A stretch of DNA of 64,000 nucleotides from Cricetomys ansorgei (GCA_026225945.1 JAMJFZ010003581.1:10856001-10920000); one strand, 5' to 3'; numbered from the stretch's first letter, positions 1-11,955 are shown. Numbers and translations are program-made. Notes: generated by a model from the sequence alone, not told the origin.

Positions 1-469
1 TCCCTTCTATGCATGATCATTGTCTCTAATTGCTAGTAGGGCACTTCCATAATGTTATATCTCAAAAACCCCCAGCACAGTAGGGCTAAACTGCACCATA
101 CTGATCCCTTAAAGCAACCACTGCATTTTGTATATGACAGACCCAAGGCTCGGTGGAGCAAGGTCACTTCGCACACACACAAAGCCACGTACTAAGACAA
201 ACATCGCCTGTTTCCAACATGTCCACTTTCTCGGCAGCATCCCCCTCCTCTCCTCAGTAGAGATATGGGAACTGACTTCATTTGCCTCTGCAGGAAAGAT
301 TTCTCATCCCTCTTGGGGGTGCCATGGTGATTGGAATGAGAATGTCCCCCGTAGGCTCGCTCATTGCATCACTCAGTCCCCAGTGAGTGGCGCTATTTGG
401 AGAGGCCGTGGGAGGTGCAACCCTACGAGGAAGTGAGCTGCTGTGGGTGGGCTCTGAGAGTTCATAGCC

Positions 470-697
470 TACCCTGCTTCCAGTTCTCTTTCTTTACTTC
501 TGTTTGTTGTTGAAGCTGCGGTCTCTCAGCTTCCCAATCCTGCCATCACGTCTCCTGCCTACTGCCATGTATCCCTACCGTAATGGACTCCCCATATCGT
601 CTTAGACCCTCTGGAGCCATAAATCCAAAATAACTCTTCCTTCCAGAAGTTGCTTTCGACCGTGGCGTTTTAACACAGCAGCAGAAGGGTAACCAAT
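470..697 (+). mobile_element. MaLR-type LTR, 3' part
   Basis: It shows the family ending: a C-rich stretch, then CCATAAATCC, a CTTCCTTCCAGAAGTTGCTTT block, TTTTAACACAGCAGCAGAA and a final CAATGCA. This matches the usual rodent MaLR LTR tail (AAATAA..CCTT..AAGTTGCTTTTGGTCATGGTG). It is old and diverged, and only the 3' half is clear. Confidence 0.6.
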
Positions 698-699
698 GC

Positions 700-1790
700 A
701 GAAGTTTTCCCAATCCCTTCTGCCTCCCTACTCGCCTCGGAGCCTTCTACCACGAGCATGCGATGTGTGCGGGGCACATTGCGTCCTGACGGAGACGCAT
801 TTCAGTGTCAGTAAAAGCATCCCCGTGCCAGGAAGCCCAGAGATGGAGCTCTTCAGCAGAGAAGATACTATGGTGTTTGGTTACATTCTGTCCTGGCACC
901 CCATCCCCACAGCCCTTTGCGTGTCTCGCCTGAAACAAGAGCTTTGCTGGCTTGGCCTCTGTGCTCACTTCTGTTGCTTTATCGGTATCCCTGGGAAGGG
1001 ACTGGGGGGCCACATCTGCCCTGTGGGCACACACACTTGACTCATATTCAGTTTAGCAAGAGCCTTTACACATACCCAAGGGGGAGACGCCGTAGGAAAT
1101 GAAAAACAAAAATGTCAAACCACCATGGCTCATCTCGGGATGCATTCTACTTTCTGCTTTCTTAGCTCGATTCTGTGCAGCTCTGAAAAAGCCTTCACTC
1201 TCCTGTTTGAAATAACTGATAACATCATAAAGTCACAGTGCCTGGAGGTTTGTAGTAAATAGTTTCGTGAGGTTGGGTTCCCTCGTTTATCAACCTTTAT
1301 CCTCCTGTGCTTCCTCCCAGGGCTCTCCCTAGCAGCCTCTTTTCTTGGTTTGATTAAAGCAGCCGCTGAGATTTGTCCTGAAGTAGATCACATGGGAAAA
1401 CACAGAGATGCTTCTAGTCTACAACCGCTGCCATCCTGTTCCGCCTTCCTGTTTCCCGCGTTTGCTCAAGTGACAGAGTTTTTCGTTTTCTGTCCTGGTT
1501 AGACTTTTGGAGCATTGTTCTTCTCCCAGGGAGTGAACAATCCAAGGTTATTTACCAGTGCAGGTACACTTAAGGCCCAGCAAAGATAGCTCTCAAGTCC
1601 ATCGGCATGACTAACTCTGAATTTAACCAGTAGATGTGCTCATATGTCGGTTGGAGCTCTCTCTCCCTTGGTCCATTGTGGGCCTCTCTTCTCTCTCACC
1701 CAGGATCACCAGGGCACTGGCCTTGTGACCCTGGATTCTCAACAGTCATTGGGAAGGAAGCACGGGAGGGGGTGCTGGGTTCAACACCCC
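700..1790. other. Intronic sequence, nothing recognised
   Basis: No SINE, LTR or exon signal stands out. Short open frames on both strands lack flanking splice sites and resemble no known protein. Confidence 0.5.
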
Positions 1791-2165
1791 CCTCCCCCAG
1801 CAGGTCTTTGGTAGGAGAATCCTAAGAACCAATAGAATTCAAGAACTTCTGGAGCGCCAGTCGGTGGGGGCTAAAACTCATTTATTGCAAGGGTTCGGGT
1901 ATATTTATCAGGGTTCACAGGCGGTGGGGGGGGGGCGTGCATTGGTTATGACTGGTAAGCAATTCTGCCAATCACAGCTGTCTCTCTGGAGGGGCTGGGA
2001 CTTGAACAGAACCCTGATCTGTCAATGCAGGAGCAAGAGGCCCCTGCTTTTTTTGCTCCGAGAGCAAAGGCACTGGCACCCTCTAACCTCTGCTTCGAGC
2101 TTGACCTTCTCAGGGGCATACCATATTCATGAAGTTCATGGGAAGTTGTTGGTAGCAAAAAAGAC
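1790..2165 (-). mobile_element. Possible solo LTR, minus strand
   Basis: On the minus strand an AATAAA (plus-strand TTTATTGC near 1880) is followed by GAGTTTTAGCCCCCACC and a GC-rich stretch, as in rodent ERV LTR R/U5 regions. The termini are not clear. A G10 run sits at about 1927. Confidence 0.3.
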
Positions 2166-2453
2166 GGAGCCTCAAAACGGGAAAAATAAATCCCACAGTG
2201 GAAATCCAGGTGATTTAAGGCAATCTAAAAAATGACTTTTTATATCAAATAATGTAAAAATATGAACTACTTCCTATAGCTACCGTCACTTGAATTTAGA
2301 TGTTGATGCGGAAGGTTACTATGCGCTGAAGAGCCTTGGGGTTCAAGTAGTGTCCTTGTCCTCAGCAAGGTAAGGACATTAGAGTCAGACATCAGGCGGC
2401 TGCTGTCAACTTGGTGAGATTCCCGCCTCTGCTATTCTCAAAAATAAACTTGT

Positions 2454-2588
2454 AGCTGGGTGTGGTAGTGCATGCCTTTAATTCCAGAATTCATGGGCTG
2501 AGGCTGTCAGATCTCTATGAGTTCAAGGCCAGCATGGTCTATGTAGTGAGTTCTAGACCACCCAGGGCTCCATAGTGAGACCCTATCT

Positions 2589-2590
<2 letters not shown>
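2454..2590 (+). repeat. B1 SINE
   Basis: AGCTGGGTGTGGTAGTGCATGCCTTTAATTCC opens the copy, followed by GAGTTCAAGGCCAGCATGGTCTA and a CTATCTCAA end: the complete B1 order, diverged. The TA/CA array that follows probably grew from its A-rich tail. Confidence 0.9.
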
Positions 2591-2672
<82 letters not shown>

Positions 2673-2850
2673 CACACACACACATACATACACACACACA
2701 TATATATACACACACACACACATACATACACACACACATATATATACATATATGTACACGTATATATCTCATATATGTATCATATAATATACATCTATAT
2801 GTACATACACATACATGTGTATGTGTGTGTGTGTGAATGTATATATATTT
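2591..2850. repeat. Compound (TA)n/(CA)n microsatellite
   Basis: A pure TA tract (2592-2637) is followed by alternating CA, TA and TACA blocks and a short TG block near 2816-2834. It starts at the tail of a B1. The long frames translated across it ([12 protein letters not shown]) are artefacts. Confidence 0.97.
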
Positions 2851-3920
2851 GTGATTGCACTCCCCACCCCAGTTGATGAAGTTAATGTGATCTGGCTCAT
2901 GCAAACTTAACCCACAGAGATATAAATCACAAAATACCAATTGACAGCAGTTGATGAAACTGTTTGACAAACAAGCCATCCTTCTAACACTGGTTTGGGA
3001 ATGGCTGACATGACCTCTCTCTCACAGGAATATGTACGTGGCTAAACAAATAGTTGCTTATTTTACCAAGTGGCTACCAAGTCAAACCAATGCCAGGTCC
3101 TAGGGAGTCAAAGATAAATAAAGGGCAGCCCCTAAGCTGCCTGGGAAATAAAGAAATACAGTTCATTTTGAATACTTAGAGACCTAATCCAGTCACATAG
3201 AACCAAAGAGGTGTTCTCGAAGAAAGAGGCATCTCTGTGCACTCTGAGTCACAGCAGACTTAGTGACTTAGCAGGCACACCTGCTAAGTGGCTGTGTGGG
3301 GGAGGGCAACAGGTTGCTATGTACATTGATGACTACATGTGGATGAGAGCAGGACCTTCAGGTGGGACCCTGTAGCCTCAGCTTCTCTGCATGACCCCTT
3401 CAGTCTGGGCCTTCCACTGCTACTGAGGCTCCACCTTCACCAGTGGCCTCTCCTGGCCTCTCACAGTGCCAAGCCTCAGCTGTTCTCCATGACCCCTTCA
3501 TGCCTTCAAAACCAGCACCACCTCGGTGACTCATAACAGCACCGAGTTCAGCTACCAGCATGAGGCACAACCTCACCAGTTCTGGAAGACAGCTTCTGTG
3601 TGCTGACCCTGAGGAAACACTTCCCAGATTTTAAGACAAAGTCTGGTTTGCTGGAAAAACAACTGGCGACCTTGTCTTCAGGAAGAGTTACCACACGGGG
3701 TGGAGTTCTCATCATCATAGCAAATGTATCTTGCCAGGATTGCTTCACCTCACCAGTATCTGGACAGGTTTGCAGAAAACAAAGCAAAACAACAAAATGG
3801 ACTCTGTGAGGTCTGGAGTTTCTTTCTCTACCTTGTCTCCATGTTGGATTAGCTGGCGTGATGTCTCACCCTTTTTTACTTTCTGCCTACCACATTGTGC
3901 GCCATTTGCATTAGTATACC
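2850..3920. other. Intronic sequence, nothing recognised
   Basis: No repeat family or exon signal was recognised. The small open frames have no splice context. Confidence 0.5.
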
Positions 3921-3923
3921 TAC

Positions 3924-4193
3924 TATGGTGGCTCAGCAAGAAGACACAGAGGCATAATCATAGGTGCACATGCTCCCAGACCTCAGCAGAGGGAACCACC
4001 ATTATGTCAAGCACCATACTGGGCAATGAACCCTGAGTATCCCAGCTCAGGTGTTTTTATTAATACAGAACTCTTCAGGTGTTCTACTGATAGCACATGC
4101 AGATCATTAGCAACCAAACATCCCCCCATAAATCTATCACCCAACAGTACATAAAACAATTATTTTATATATAACTAAAAATAAACTTCCACA
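3924..4193 (-). mobile_element. Solo LTR-like element, minus strand (copy 1 of a pair)
   Basis: It shares its whole order with the element at 16412-16725: GGTGGCTCAGCAAG, CAGAGGGAACCACCAT, GAGCTCAGG-type then TGTTTTTATT, TTCAGGTGTTCTACTGATAGCAC, AAACAATTATTTTAT and AACTAAAAATAAA. On the minus strand the AATAA polyadenylation-like signal and TG...CA ends suit an LTR. The family was not identified by name. Confidence 0.5.
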
Positions 4194-4449
4194 ACAGGAC
4201 ACCTTCACACTGACATCAGAAAGCTGGACTCTGCCTGCCAAGGAAGCTGAATTTCAGGGCTGGCTATTTATGAGCCTCACTGCTGGAAAAGCTATCCATC
4301 AGAGGGTATCTTTTCTCCACTGTGTTGGCCCATTGGCAGATCAAGACAAAGAACATAATCACAGGCATAATTAAATTAGAACTAAATAGAATAGAAATCA
4401 TTATCATGCATTCATACAACGGGAACTTCAATTTTTAAGATTTTGTTGG

Positions 4450-4610
4450 GAAAGGATGGATGGAAGTGTGCATAGATGATAGATTTGTAAATGCATGGAT
4501 GAACAGATGAGTGCTTGTTTTGACAGACAGATGGGTGGATAGATAGATGGATGGACAGGTGAATGGGTAACTGGGTGGGTAGGTTGATAGAGATAGATAG
4601 ATAGATAGAT

Positions 4611-4659
<49 letters not shown>

Positions 4660-4660
4660 G
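4450..4660. repeat. (GATA)n microsatellite with degenerate GGAT/GATG flank
   Basis: A near-perfect GATA core at 4586-4659 is preceded by about 130 bp of decayed GGAT, GGTG and GATA words. This suggests an older, larger array whose active part moved to the right end. Confidence 0.95.
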
Positions 4661-6005
4661 CAGGCAAGTATATTCCTAAGAATCTCCAAATACATACTAG
4701 CCAAATGGCAAGACCAGCTGTTAGGGGTTAGTAGTCATCAAAAGCTGAAGCCAAGATCTCATAATCCCAGAGTGTAATAAATTCCAGAGATACGGGAATA
4801 AATCTGAAACCTTATGAAAAGCTAATATCATGATTTTGTTCTCGAAAGTCAGCACTTCTCTTTTTAGAACTCTGACATTATAAGGCAGAGCAGTCTCATA
4901 TGAGACCATCATATGCCCAAGTGATCAGCCATTGGCCTGCCCTCTGCCCACCTGCATCCACACCCACACTCGGTGGCTTGAGATGCTTTCTGGTCCCCTC
5001 CTTTCCTTTTACCTTTTGTTCTCAGTATGATTTCTGGTCCTCCTCCTGTCTAGATCAAAGGTGATTACTGAAGGAAGTACTTGTGGCCTCAACACCATGT
5101 TGTAAAGGAGAAAGCAGACTCAGAAAGGTCCCAGTGCGTCCTCACAGGGCCCTTAAAAACTTCAGGGTGGCCCTCTAGGATCCTGTGGTATGTTGGTCCC
5201 TTGGGTGCTGGTTGCCTTTAAAGAAGGAGCCTGCTGTTGAGTCTCCTCAAAATCCCTGGGCCCAGAAGACCTCCATCTCTGCGCCCATGGCCAGCCACAT
5301 TGCTGGAGACAAGGACGTGAGCGAAGAGCAGTGTCCTCCACAGCGGCCTAGTGTGGACCCAAACTCCAGAATCCCCTCTCTCTCTCAGGGAATTTTACAC
5401 TGGCAAAATTGATGTTCAGCTCCAAATTCATCCTGAGAAGAGGTAAAAGAACATTTGTTACTGACAGCTTCAGTCGAACTAAGTTACTGAGGAAATAAAG
5501 TCGGTCCTCAAAGAGAATTACAGCATGACCACATTTCTGTCATAATTTGTTGGTATTTTAAAACTTAGGAAAGTCACTGGCTCAGAAAGGCAATAGTGCC
5601 ATTCTTAAAGCGATCCGGCACACCACTGCTGCTTACAGTAAATTATTTAACCCTTTCACTGCTTCATCCTTTATCATCACGGTTGTGCCACTTGCAGAAA
5701 TAAGTGGGCATTTGTGTTCCATCTTCCTGGCAGTAAATACAGGCACAAATCATGTAAAGTGATTTTTTCTCTCAGGCTTCTTCTTGAATGCTTTGCCTAC
5801 TGTCTCAAAGCAAATATTCAGATATTAACAACAACCCCAAATGAAAGTATTTACATTCTTACTAGTGTTGCTGGGTTATCATAAAAATGCAAATAGAAAA
5901 ATCACGCAGTGAAATTAACCAGACTCAAAGTCTGTACATCTCAAGGGGCGCCTATACAGTTAGAAGCAGAGGCTACTGCGTAGCTTCACATTGGACTTTT
6001 ACATT
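4660..6005. other. Intronic sequence, nothing firmly recognised
   Basis: Weak MIR-like wording occurs near 5100-5135. No exon or promoter is supported. Confidence 0.45.
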
Positions 6006-6009
6006 TTCA

Positions 6010-6180
6010 CTTGCTACTCTTCCAGAGGACTCAATTTCAATTCCTAGCGCCCACATCAGGAGTTTTACAACCACCTGTAACTCCAGCTCTAGGAAATCTG
6101 ATGCCCTCTTCTGGCCTCTAAGAGCAGTGCACTCACATACACAAACCCACATGCATACATACACACATTATTTCCTTTAA
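6010..6180 (+). repeat. B2-type SINE, 5'-truncated
   Basis: CTACTCTTCCAGAGGACTCAATTTCAATTCC, then AGCGCCCACATCAGG, TAACTCCAGCTCTAGG and GCCCTCTTCTGGCCTCT give the B2 family order. The tRNA-like head is missing or decayed. Confidence 0.85.
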
Positions 6181-6240
6181 GTGAAAGCAAAGGTGGATTT
6201 CTCTTGGACACCTGAGACTGGCTTCTGGTCTAACAGGTGG

Positions 6241-6272
6241 ACACACCACACACACACACACACACACACACT
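6241..6272. repeat. (CA)n microsatellite
   Basis: About 16 CA units. Confidence 0.95.
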
Positions 6273-6420
6273 GTAACTGTTGACACACATATATAATTAC
6301 ACTTGCATGTAATTACCTCTCAACAAATAAATATTTTTAAAAAAGACAAGAAAAGTCAAGGTCATACAATATATAAATAAATTATGACTTAGAAAAATAA
6401 AATAGAAATCATATAATAGT

Positions 6421-6560
6421 TTTTTTGAGATAGGGTCTTACTGTGTAGTCCTGACGGTACTAAAATTTACTATATAGATCAAACTAGCCCCAAACTCACA
6501 AAGATCCATCTGTTTCCTTGTCTGAAGTGTGGAACTAAAGACATTCGCCTACCATGCCTG
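6421..6560 (-). repeat. B1-type SINE, minus strand, diverged
   Basis: TTTTTTTGAGATAGGGTCTTACTGTGTAG, then AACTAGCCCCAAACTCACAAAGATCC and a CTAAAGACATTCGCCTACCA-like end are the reverse complement of B1. Confidence 0.8.
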
Positions 6561-6699
6561 ACAAGGTCCTGCTTCTTACAGATTCAGAGCACATTCCAAC
6601 ATCACTACCCTGGGAATCCTCTAGGACCAGGATTGAATTAGCAGGGGCATTATTTCCTCAGATTGTACTCAAACCACAACAGTCTTCTGGGAGTGTGCT

Positions 6700-6816
6700 T
6701 TCTGTTGCCTGGTGTGGACTCTGGGGCCTGGTTGTCTAGATTCAAATCTCACATCATACATGTTCAGTCCTTACCAAGTTGGTTAATTTCTGTTTGCCTT
6801 GGTTTCCTTATCTGTA
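6700..6816 (+). repeat. MIR SINE, 5' part (interrupted)
   Basis: CTAGATTCAAATCTCAC, a GTTGGTTAATTTCTGTTTGCC block and TTGGTTTCCTTATCTGTA match the MIR core. The copy resumes at 7607 after a roughly 790-bp insertion. Confidence 0.75.
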
Positions 6817-7606
6817 GCCATAGATTCAGATTCAAAAGGCAGTTTATTGTTTGGCTAATTCAATCCTGGTCCTAGAGGGTTTCAGCCTCCATACAAATTA
6901 ATCTTCAAGTCTGAATCTAGAACGTTTTAACCTCCTAGATTTACTGCTCACTGAGCTCACTCTGACTAGCTCCTTCTGAACTCAGAGCTGTACTGAACTC
7001 AACTGACTCTTCCAGTTGACTGATTCAATTCACTTGCTGTTCTGGCTCAAACTCTTTTCCAAGCTGCTGGTTCAAACTGACCTTCTGAGTTGGCTGACTG
7101 TTCCTGACTCAACTCTTCTGACTCTAGCTGACTCTGGCTGACTCCCATAACTCCTCCGACTGAACTGCTCTGCTTGGCTTCAAACTGACTCTCCCTGTTA
7201 GTTGATTCTTTCTCCCAAACTCAACTCTTCCTGTCTCACACTGAGTCCTTCTGCTGAACTGCCTCTGTGCCTTATCTGACTGATTCTCTGACTGCCTCAG
7301 ACTGTCTGACTCTCTGAGCTGAGAGCCTGCTTTTATATTGTGAGTTTTGGGCATGTCTTCACTGACTCACTCTGCCAACTCGTCCTCTGATTTACCTGCT
7401 CTTTACTCTGGTTCATCTCAGACATCACCTCCTGTCTAATGCTGACTCCTTCTGAGCTCTGCTTCCTCCTCTGCTTCTACTTCTGTCTTGGGGATTAAAG
7501 GCATGTGCTACTACCGCTTTCTGAATGCTGGAATTAAAGGTGTATACTAACTTCTTTCTACCGAGAGGCCATGCTTCCAGATTAAAGGATTAAATGTTCC
7601 TCTACC
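6817..7606 (-). mobile_element. Element inserted into an MIR; CTGACT-rich, LTR-like
   Basis: CTTATCT(G/A)(T/C)A occurs at both ends (6807 and 7607), consistent with a target-site duplication. On the minus strand it begins TAGAGGAACATTTAATCC and contains two B1-head-like phrases (CACCTTTAATTCC and ATGCCTTTAATCC). It then runs through about 400 bp of degenerate AGTCAG repeats and ends after an AATAAACTGCC. This order (polyadenylation signal near the 3' end) suggests an LTR or LTR-like retroposon. I do not know its family name. Confidence 0.45.
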
Positions 7607-7745
7607 CTTATCTACAAGATGGAGATAATATATAAACTACCCTCATAGGATTATTGTGGGGATTGGAAGACTTGAACAATACGCAGCCGTCGGGCCATAC
7701 TGGACCTAGAGGAAGTGCTATATAGGTGCCGGCTCTTTCTTTTAC
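7607..7745 (+). repeat. MIR SINE, 3' part (interrupted)
   Basis: CTTATCTACAAGATGGAGATAAT, CTCATAGGATTATTGTGGGG and AAGTGCTATATAGGTG are MIR 3' words. They continue the copy broken at 6816. Confidence 0.75.
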
Positions 7746-8040
7746 CATCTTTCCAAGGTGTGCTGATACTAGGTTGGATCAATGCCTTGTCTCTCTGTTT
7801 GTTTCCAACGTGGCTGAGGGGCAAGCAAACAGCCTTGATGACTGCATCTCTCTGTGAACTGGTTGTTGGTGAGGGAGATTGGGGTTCTTAGAGAGAGACT
7901 GAGTAGAGAATGCATTTGTGTGTGTATACATAGGAAGGGCAGAAGACAACCTTGAATCTTGCTTGACAGATGTCATCTACCTCAAAGGCAGGGTCTGATG
8001 CTGGCCAATGAGCCTTCCCCCCGCACACATACCCGCATTC

Positions 8041-8165
8041 TTGGTTTATAAGCATGAACCACCTCACCCAACTTTTTTTTTTTTGCTTTATGGATTCTGG
8101 GGATGGAAGTCTGGTACTCTTGCTTCTGAGCAAGCATTTTAGGAACTGAACTATCTTCCCAGCCC
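8041..8165 (-). repeat. B4/ID-type SINE, minus strand
   Basis: TTATAAGCATGAACCACC, a T run, then GAGCAAGCATTTTAGGAACTG and TCCCAGCCCC are the reversed tRNA-like head and B1-like body of a B4 element. Confidence 0.7.
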
Positions 8166-8321
8166 CTAGACCCTGTCTAAATGAATCCATTACTTACATG
8201 TACATGGCCCTAAGTTCTGGTACTCATACGCAGGTTAAGACTTGAGTCCCAACCTTCCAGGAGCGAATATCCAGATGAGTCAAGGAAACAAAACACTTTA
8301 CGAGGACAAAGTGTAGTAAGA

Positions 8322-8530
8322 GGGGGCTGGAGAGGTGTCTCTGTGGTTAAAAATGTGTAATGCTCTTGCAGAGGACCGGAGTTCAAGTCCCGGCAGCTCA
8401 CAAACACCGAATAACGCCAGCTCCAGAGAGCAACACCCTCTTCTGGCCTCTTTGGAACCTGCATGCACATGGTGCACACGCTAACACACAGACACACGCA
8501 CACATAATAAAGATAATAAATAGTTCTAAA
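8322..8530 (+). repeat. B2-type SINE
   Basis: GGGGCTGGAGAGGTGTCTCTG, GCAGAGGACCGGAGTTCAAGTC, CTCACAAACACC and CACCCTCTTCTGGCCTC are followed by an AATAAAGATAATAAA tail. The copy is full length and retains a polyadenylation-like tail. Confidence 0.9.
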
Positions 8531-8534
8531 AGCA

Positions 8535-9540
8535 TATTAAGGAGATAGATCGTGGCAAAGATGGAGGTATAGTTTTGCGTAAGAGATCAGGAAACAGTGT
8601 TACAAGATGTCCTGCGGGGAAGGTACAGAAAAAGAAGCCTGGAAAGCATGCTGGGTAGATTTGGCAAGCTTGGCTTCCCTGGAAGAGGAGAGCCCCAGAG
8701 TGAGGAGAGGAGAGACGATGGGAGTCATGGGTGTAGGCTGTCTGTCTAAGTGACTCCTGTATTTGAAGGGCTGCGGAATATCTCTGTGCATGCAGACCTG
8801 CTCCTCCGTTGCTGAAGAGTGCAGTGGAATGTACTCTTTGAATGCAAAGTGGCACCGAGCCACAGTCCAGGCCGCTCAGCGTGGGATTCACACACGCCTG
8901 GGAGCCATCAATCACCTCCATCAGCCAATAATAGGGGTGCCCCTCATCTAGATGATAGACACCGAGGTTCTCTGCGTGGCGCTGGCCTACCTACATTTCC
9001 AAGCTTTCTCTGCCAGCCGTTACCCTCCCACTTCTCACATGTGATCCTGTTCTGCGCTGCTCTTTCCTCTGCCTCCCCACTTCCATATTAGTCCACAACG
9101 GGATGCATGGTCCTCGGCCCTCATCCTCATGCGTGTTGCTTCCATGGTCCTTTCTTGATTTATGCTTTGCTTTGCCTCCACAAGGTTTCCTTGAATGCGG
9201 GGATGGATTTATTCACGGGGAAAACCTCCTCTCCTGTTGGTCTTAATACAACGCATCATCTGCTCAATAAATACCTGTGGATCTTATATCTGTGGGGCAT
9301 CTGCTGTCATGCAAGCCTTATAAAGGAGACAAGTCGAAATGTGGTCCCTGGAACACGATAGCTAGTTGAGCCAGGCAGGCCCAGGTCCACCCGGGGCAGT
9401 GTATGTTGACCGCATGAGAGAGAGGGGGCTAAGCCCCTCTGCACTGCCCTGGGTGACTGACCTACATCTTCATCATCATTAGCCTCACCGTACTGAAACC
9501 ACCTGCTCACAGGAGCTTTTCCCCACTGGCCTGCTTCTCC
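8535..9540. other. Intronic sequence, nothing firmly recognised
   Basis: Weak MIR/L2-like wording occurs at about 9180-9290 (CTCAATAAATACC). No exon signal with protein support was seen. Confidence 0.45.
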
Positions 9541-9544
9541 TCTT

Positions 9545-9650
9545 CCGTGAGCTGAAGAACACGGATAACGGCTAGTTCTGTTCTTTTGTTATCCCTCGCC
9601 CCTGGCACTCAGTCAGAATCCGATCAATGTTTTCTCAGAATGAACAAAAG
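9545..9650 (+). repeat. MIR-like fragment
   Basis: CCTGGCACTCAGTCAGAATC followed by CAATGTTTTCTCAGAATGAAC resembles the MIR 3' end (CTGGCACATAGTAGG..CAATAAATG..GAATGAA). Confidence 0.5.
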
Positions 9651-11640
9651 CAGTGGTCACTGAGAAATGTCACTCTCAGATACCTCGTCTTCTGCCCGGG
9701 CCTGTCTCACCTCATTCACTCCCACACTTTCCTTTTCTTTAGGGCTGACTAACACCTGGGTGCTACAGCAGTGGGCCTTCAGTTTCACCTCTGAATTATG
9801 GACAGCCTGAAAGAGCAGTGGGGGCGTTTAAGTGCCTGCTCCCTCGGGGTGAAGGTCAAGCTTCAGATGGCTTTCAAATGCTAGCAGTGCCGCTGTCAAA
9901 GCCTGCTCCCACCAGTGGATTCCCCACAGCTGGCGTGGGGGGGGGGGCTTTCACAGCATCCCTTGGCAGAGAGAACTTGGCGTGTCAGGAGAAGATCCAC
10001 CCCAGCACACTGACCTCTAATGTGTCAGGTGGGAAATCTGTTAAATCACTATTCCCTCATAAAGCTAGATGCAGGAAGCAGAGGCGGAACTGTGGGGGGG
10101 TTGGGCGTGCCAGAGAGGGAGGAATAGGTAGGAGTGGCATGGGGGGGTCGTGTTGTGAGAGGGTATACAAAGAGGTTTACAGGCAGCCAAGAGCCAGGAT
10201 TATTGACTTGATTAATGTACCGGCCAAATGTTCTCTTGATCATTTCTCCTCTGCGCCCTCTGTCGGATCCTTCTTAGTTCCTCCTCGAAAAACCACCGAG
10301 GAAGAGAGAAAGGAGGAAACATCTCAAACCTGTTGAACACCTTACGAACACCTTATGCAAAAAGGATGGAAACCTATGGAAGATGAGAACTCCTGAGTGG
10401 AGTCAAAGCTGGCATACCAGCTACGGCCTTGTGGCTGCGACAGAATGCCGAAGGGATGAGACTTAAGGAGGGGTAGGTTTGTCTTGCCTTACAGTTGGAA
10501 GGTGGGGCCCATCGTGGAGGAAAAGGCCGGCAGCAGGGTCTGCAGGCAGCTGCCATCTGTGTCCACAGCCAGGAATCAGAACGCTGCTGCTCATCCAGCT
10601 TCCTCTTTTCTGTTCAGTCTGGACCCCCAGCCCCTGGCGTGGCGCAGCCCACGCTGAGTGTGTCTTTCCCACCGCCAGAACCTAACCCCGCAGAGATAAG
10701 CCCAGAGATGGGCTCCCTCTGTCATCTTAAATCTCGTCAATCGACAGTCAATTAACCATCGCAGCTTGGCATTGCTTGCTGGTTTTGCTACTGTTCCCCC
10801 TGTTTGTCTGAAACATGAAACAGTGAGACAAAGGAATGGGAAACCCGGGTGGAGAAAGAAGAGGCCCGAGTTCTGGTTCTTGGTTGGTAAGGAGACCTTA
10901 GGTCACTTCCCGCCCTGGCCAAGTTTCCGTGTCTGTGTGCAGTGTGCAGCGGCAACACAGTGTGCAGGTGGCAAGCCTCCGGGGAGTGGCTGAGCTGCTT
11001 CAAGCCCACGGGCACATCTGTGATGGATTCCAGCACTCTCTCCTGTGGCTACATAATCTTTCTCAATGGGACTCCAAGCAGCCACTACCAAAGAATGGCA
11101 GGGAGTCTGTCCTCGGGATGGATCCCCAGCCATTCCTCACACCTCTGCAGTTTGGTCACCCATACTGTTACCAATGACACTAGGAGCCCCAGAGACACTA
11201 ATAACCTTCGCTGGACTGAGTTCCTCAAAGCGTCACACCAAGAGGAAGAACCCACAGTCCCCTGCCTCCCACCGTCACCCACCATCTTCCACGCCTCGAC
11301 CTCTCAGGGAGCCCGACGCACAACTGGCTTTTCTTGGATTTCAATACTCACCCTTCCCTGATTTTCACACGTGAGAGGCCCTTTGTTCCGCTTGTGCAGT
11401 CCCACTGTGGCTTCTGTGTGCCACAAAGCTATAACCCTCAAAATCTCCTCACGTCACTGTGCGCGCTTCCTGCAGCCAAGCTGTGTTCCACGCTGGCTGA
11501 GCGGGTGGTTCACTCACGAGCCCTGAGTTAATACACTGGTTCCCGGAGTCTCTACAGAAGTGGGCCGTCTGACAGCAGCCTTCAGTGGGGCTCAGACAAG
11601 GACCTGAAGGCGGGGACAGTCGTGATGGTGAATCTCCATA
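9650..11640. other. Mostly unique intronic sequence
   Basis: It includes a 172-codon plus-strand frame (9818-10336) without splice context or family resemblance, and a G-rich stretch at 9937-9950. The part around 10150-10270 has an AT-rich homeobox-type TTGACTTGATTAATG and may be conserved. No gene is supported. Confidence 0.5.
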
Positions 11641-11644
11641 GGTT

Positions 11645-11955
11645 AGAATCACACAGGAGACCTCTGGACAGGTCTGAGGTTTCCCCTGACGTGTTCAGTT
11701 GATGCCAGAAAACCCACCCATATGGGTCACACCATTACGTGGGCTAGGGTCCTCATCTGAACAACAGATAAAAGGTGACAGCTAGTAAAACGCCAGCATT
11801 CTTCTCCCTCTGTGTCCCGTGAACACACCATGACCAGCCATGCGACACGCCCTCCACCAAATCTCCTTCAAACCATGAATCCAAATAAGCCCTTCCTCCC
11901 TCAAACTGTTTTCATCAGGTATTTGTCAAAGTAGCTCATACAAGAAGTGCCATGA
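11645..11955 (+). mobile_element. MaLR-type LTR
   Basis: CACACCATTACGTGGGCTAGGGTCC, a TCTCCCTCTGTGTCCC stretch, CATGACCAGCCATGC, then AATCCAAATAAGCCC and GTTTTCATCAGGTATTTGTCAAAG parallel the copy at 51855-52225. Confidence 0.65.

Noticed and set aside
2539..2979. 146-codon minus-strand frame with YIYIY and CVCVC stretches
   Set aside because: Crosses a B1 and a TA/CA microsatellite.
8322..8400. tRNA-like promoter boxes in SINE heads as possible tRNA genes
   Set aside because: They belong to B2/B3/ID SINEs and lack a full cloverleaf.
9818..10336. 172-codon plus-strand frame
   Set aside because: Length is within chance for the window. No domain and no splice or promoter context.
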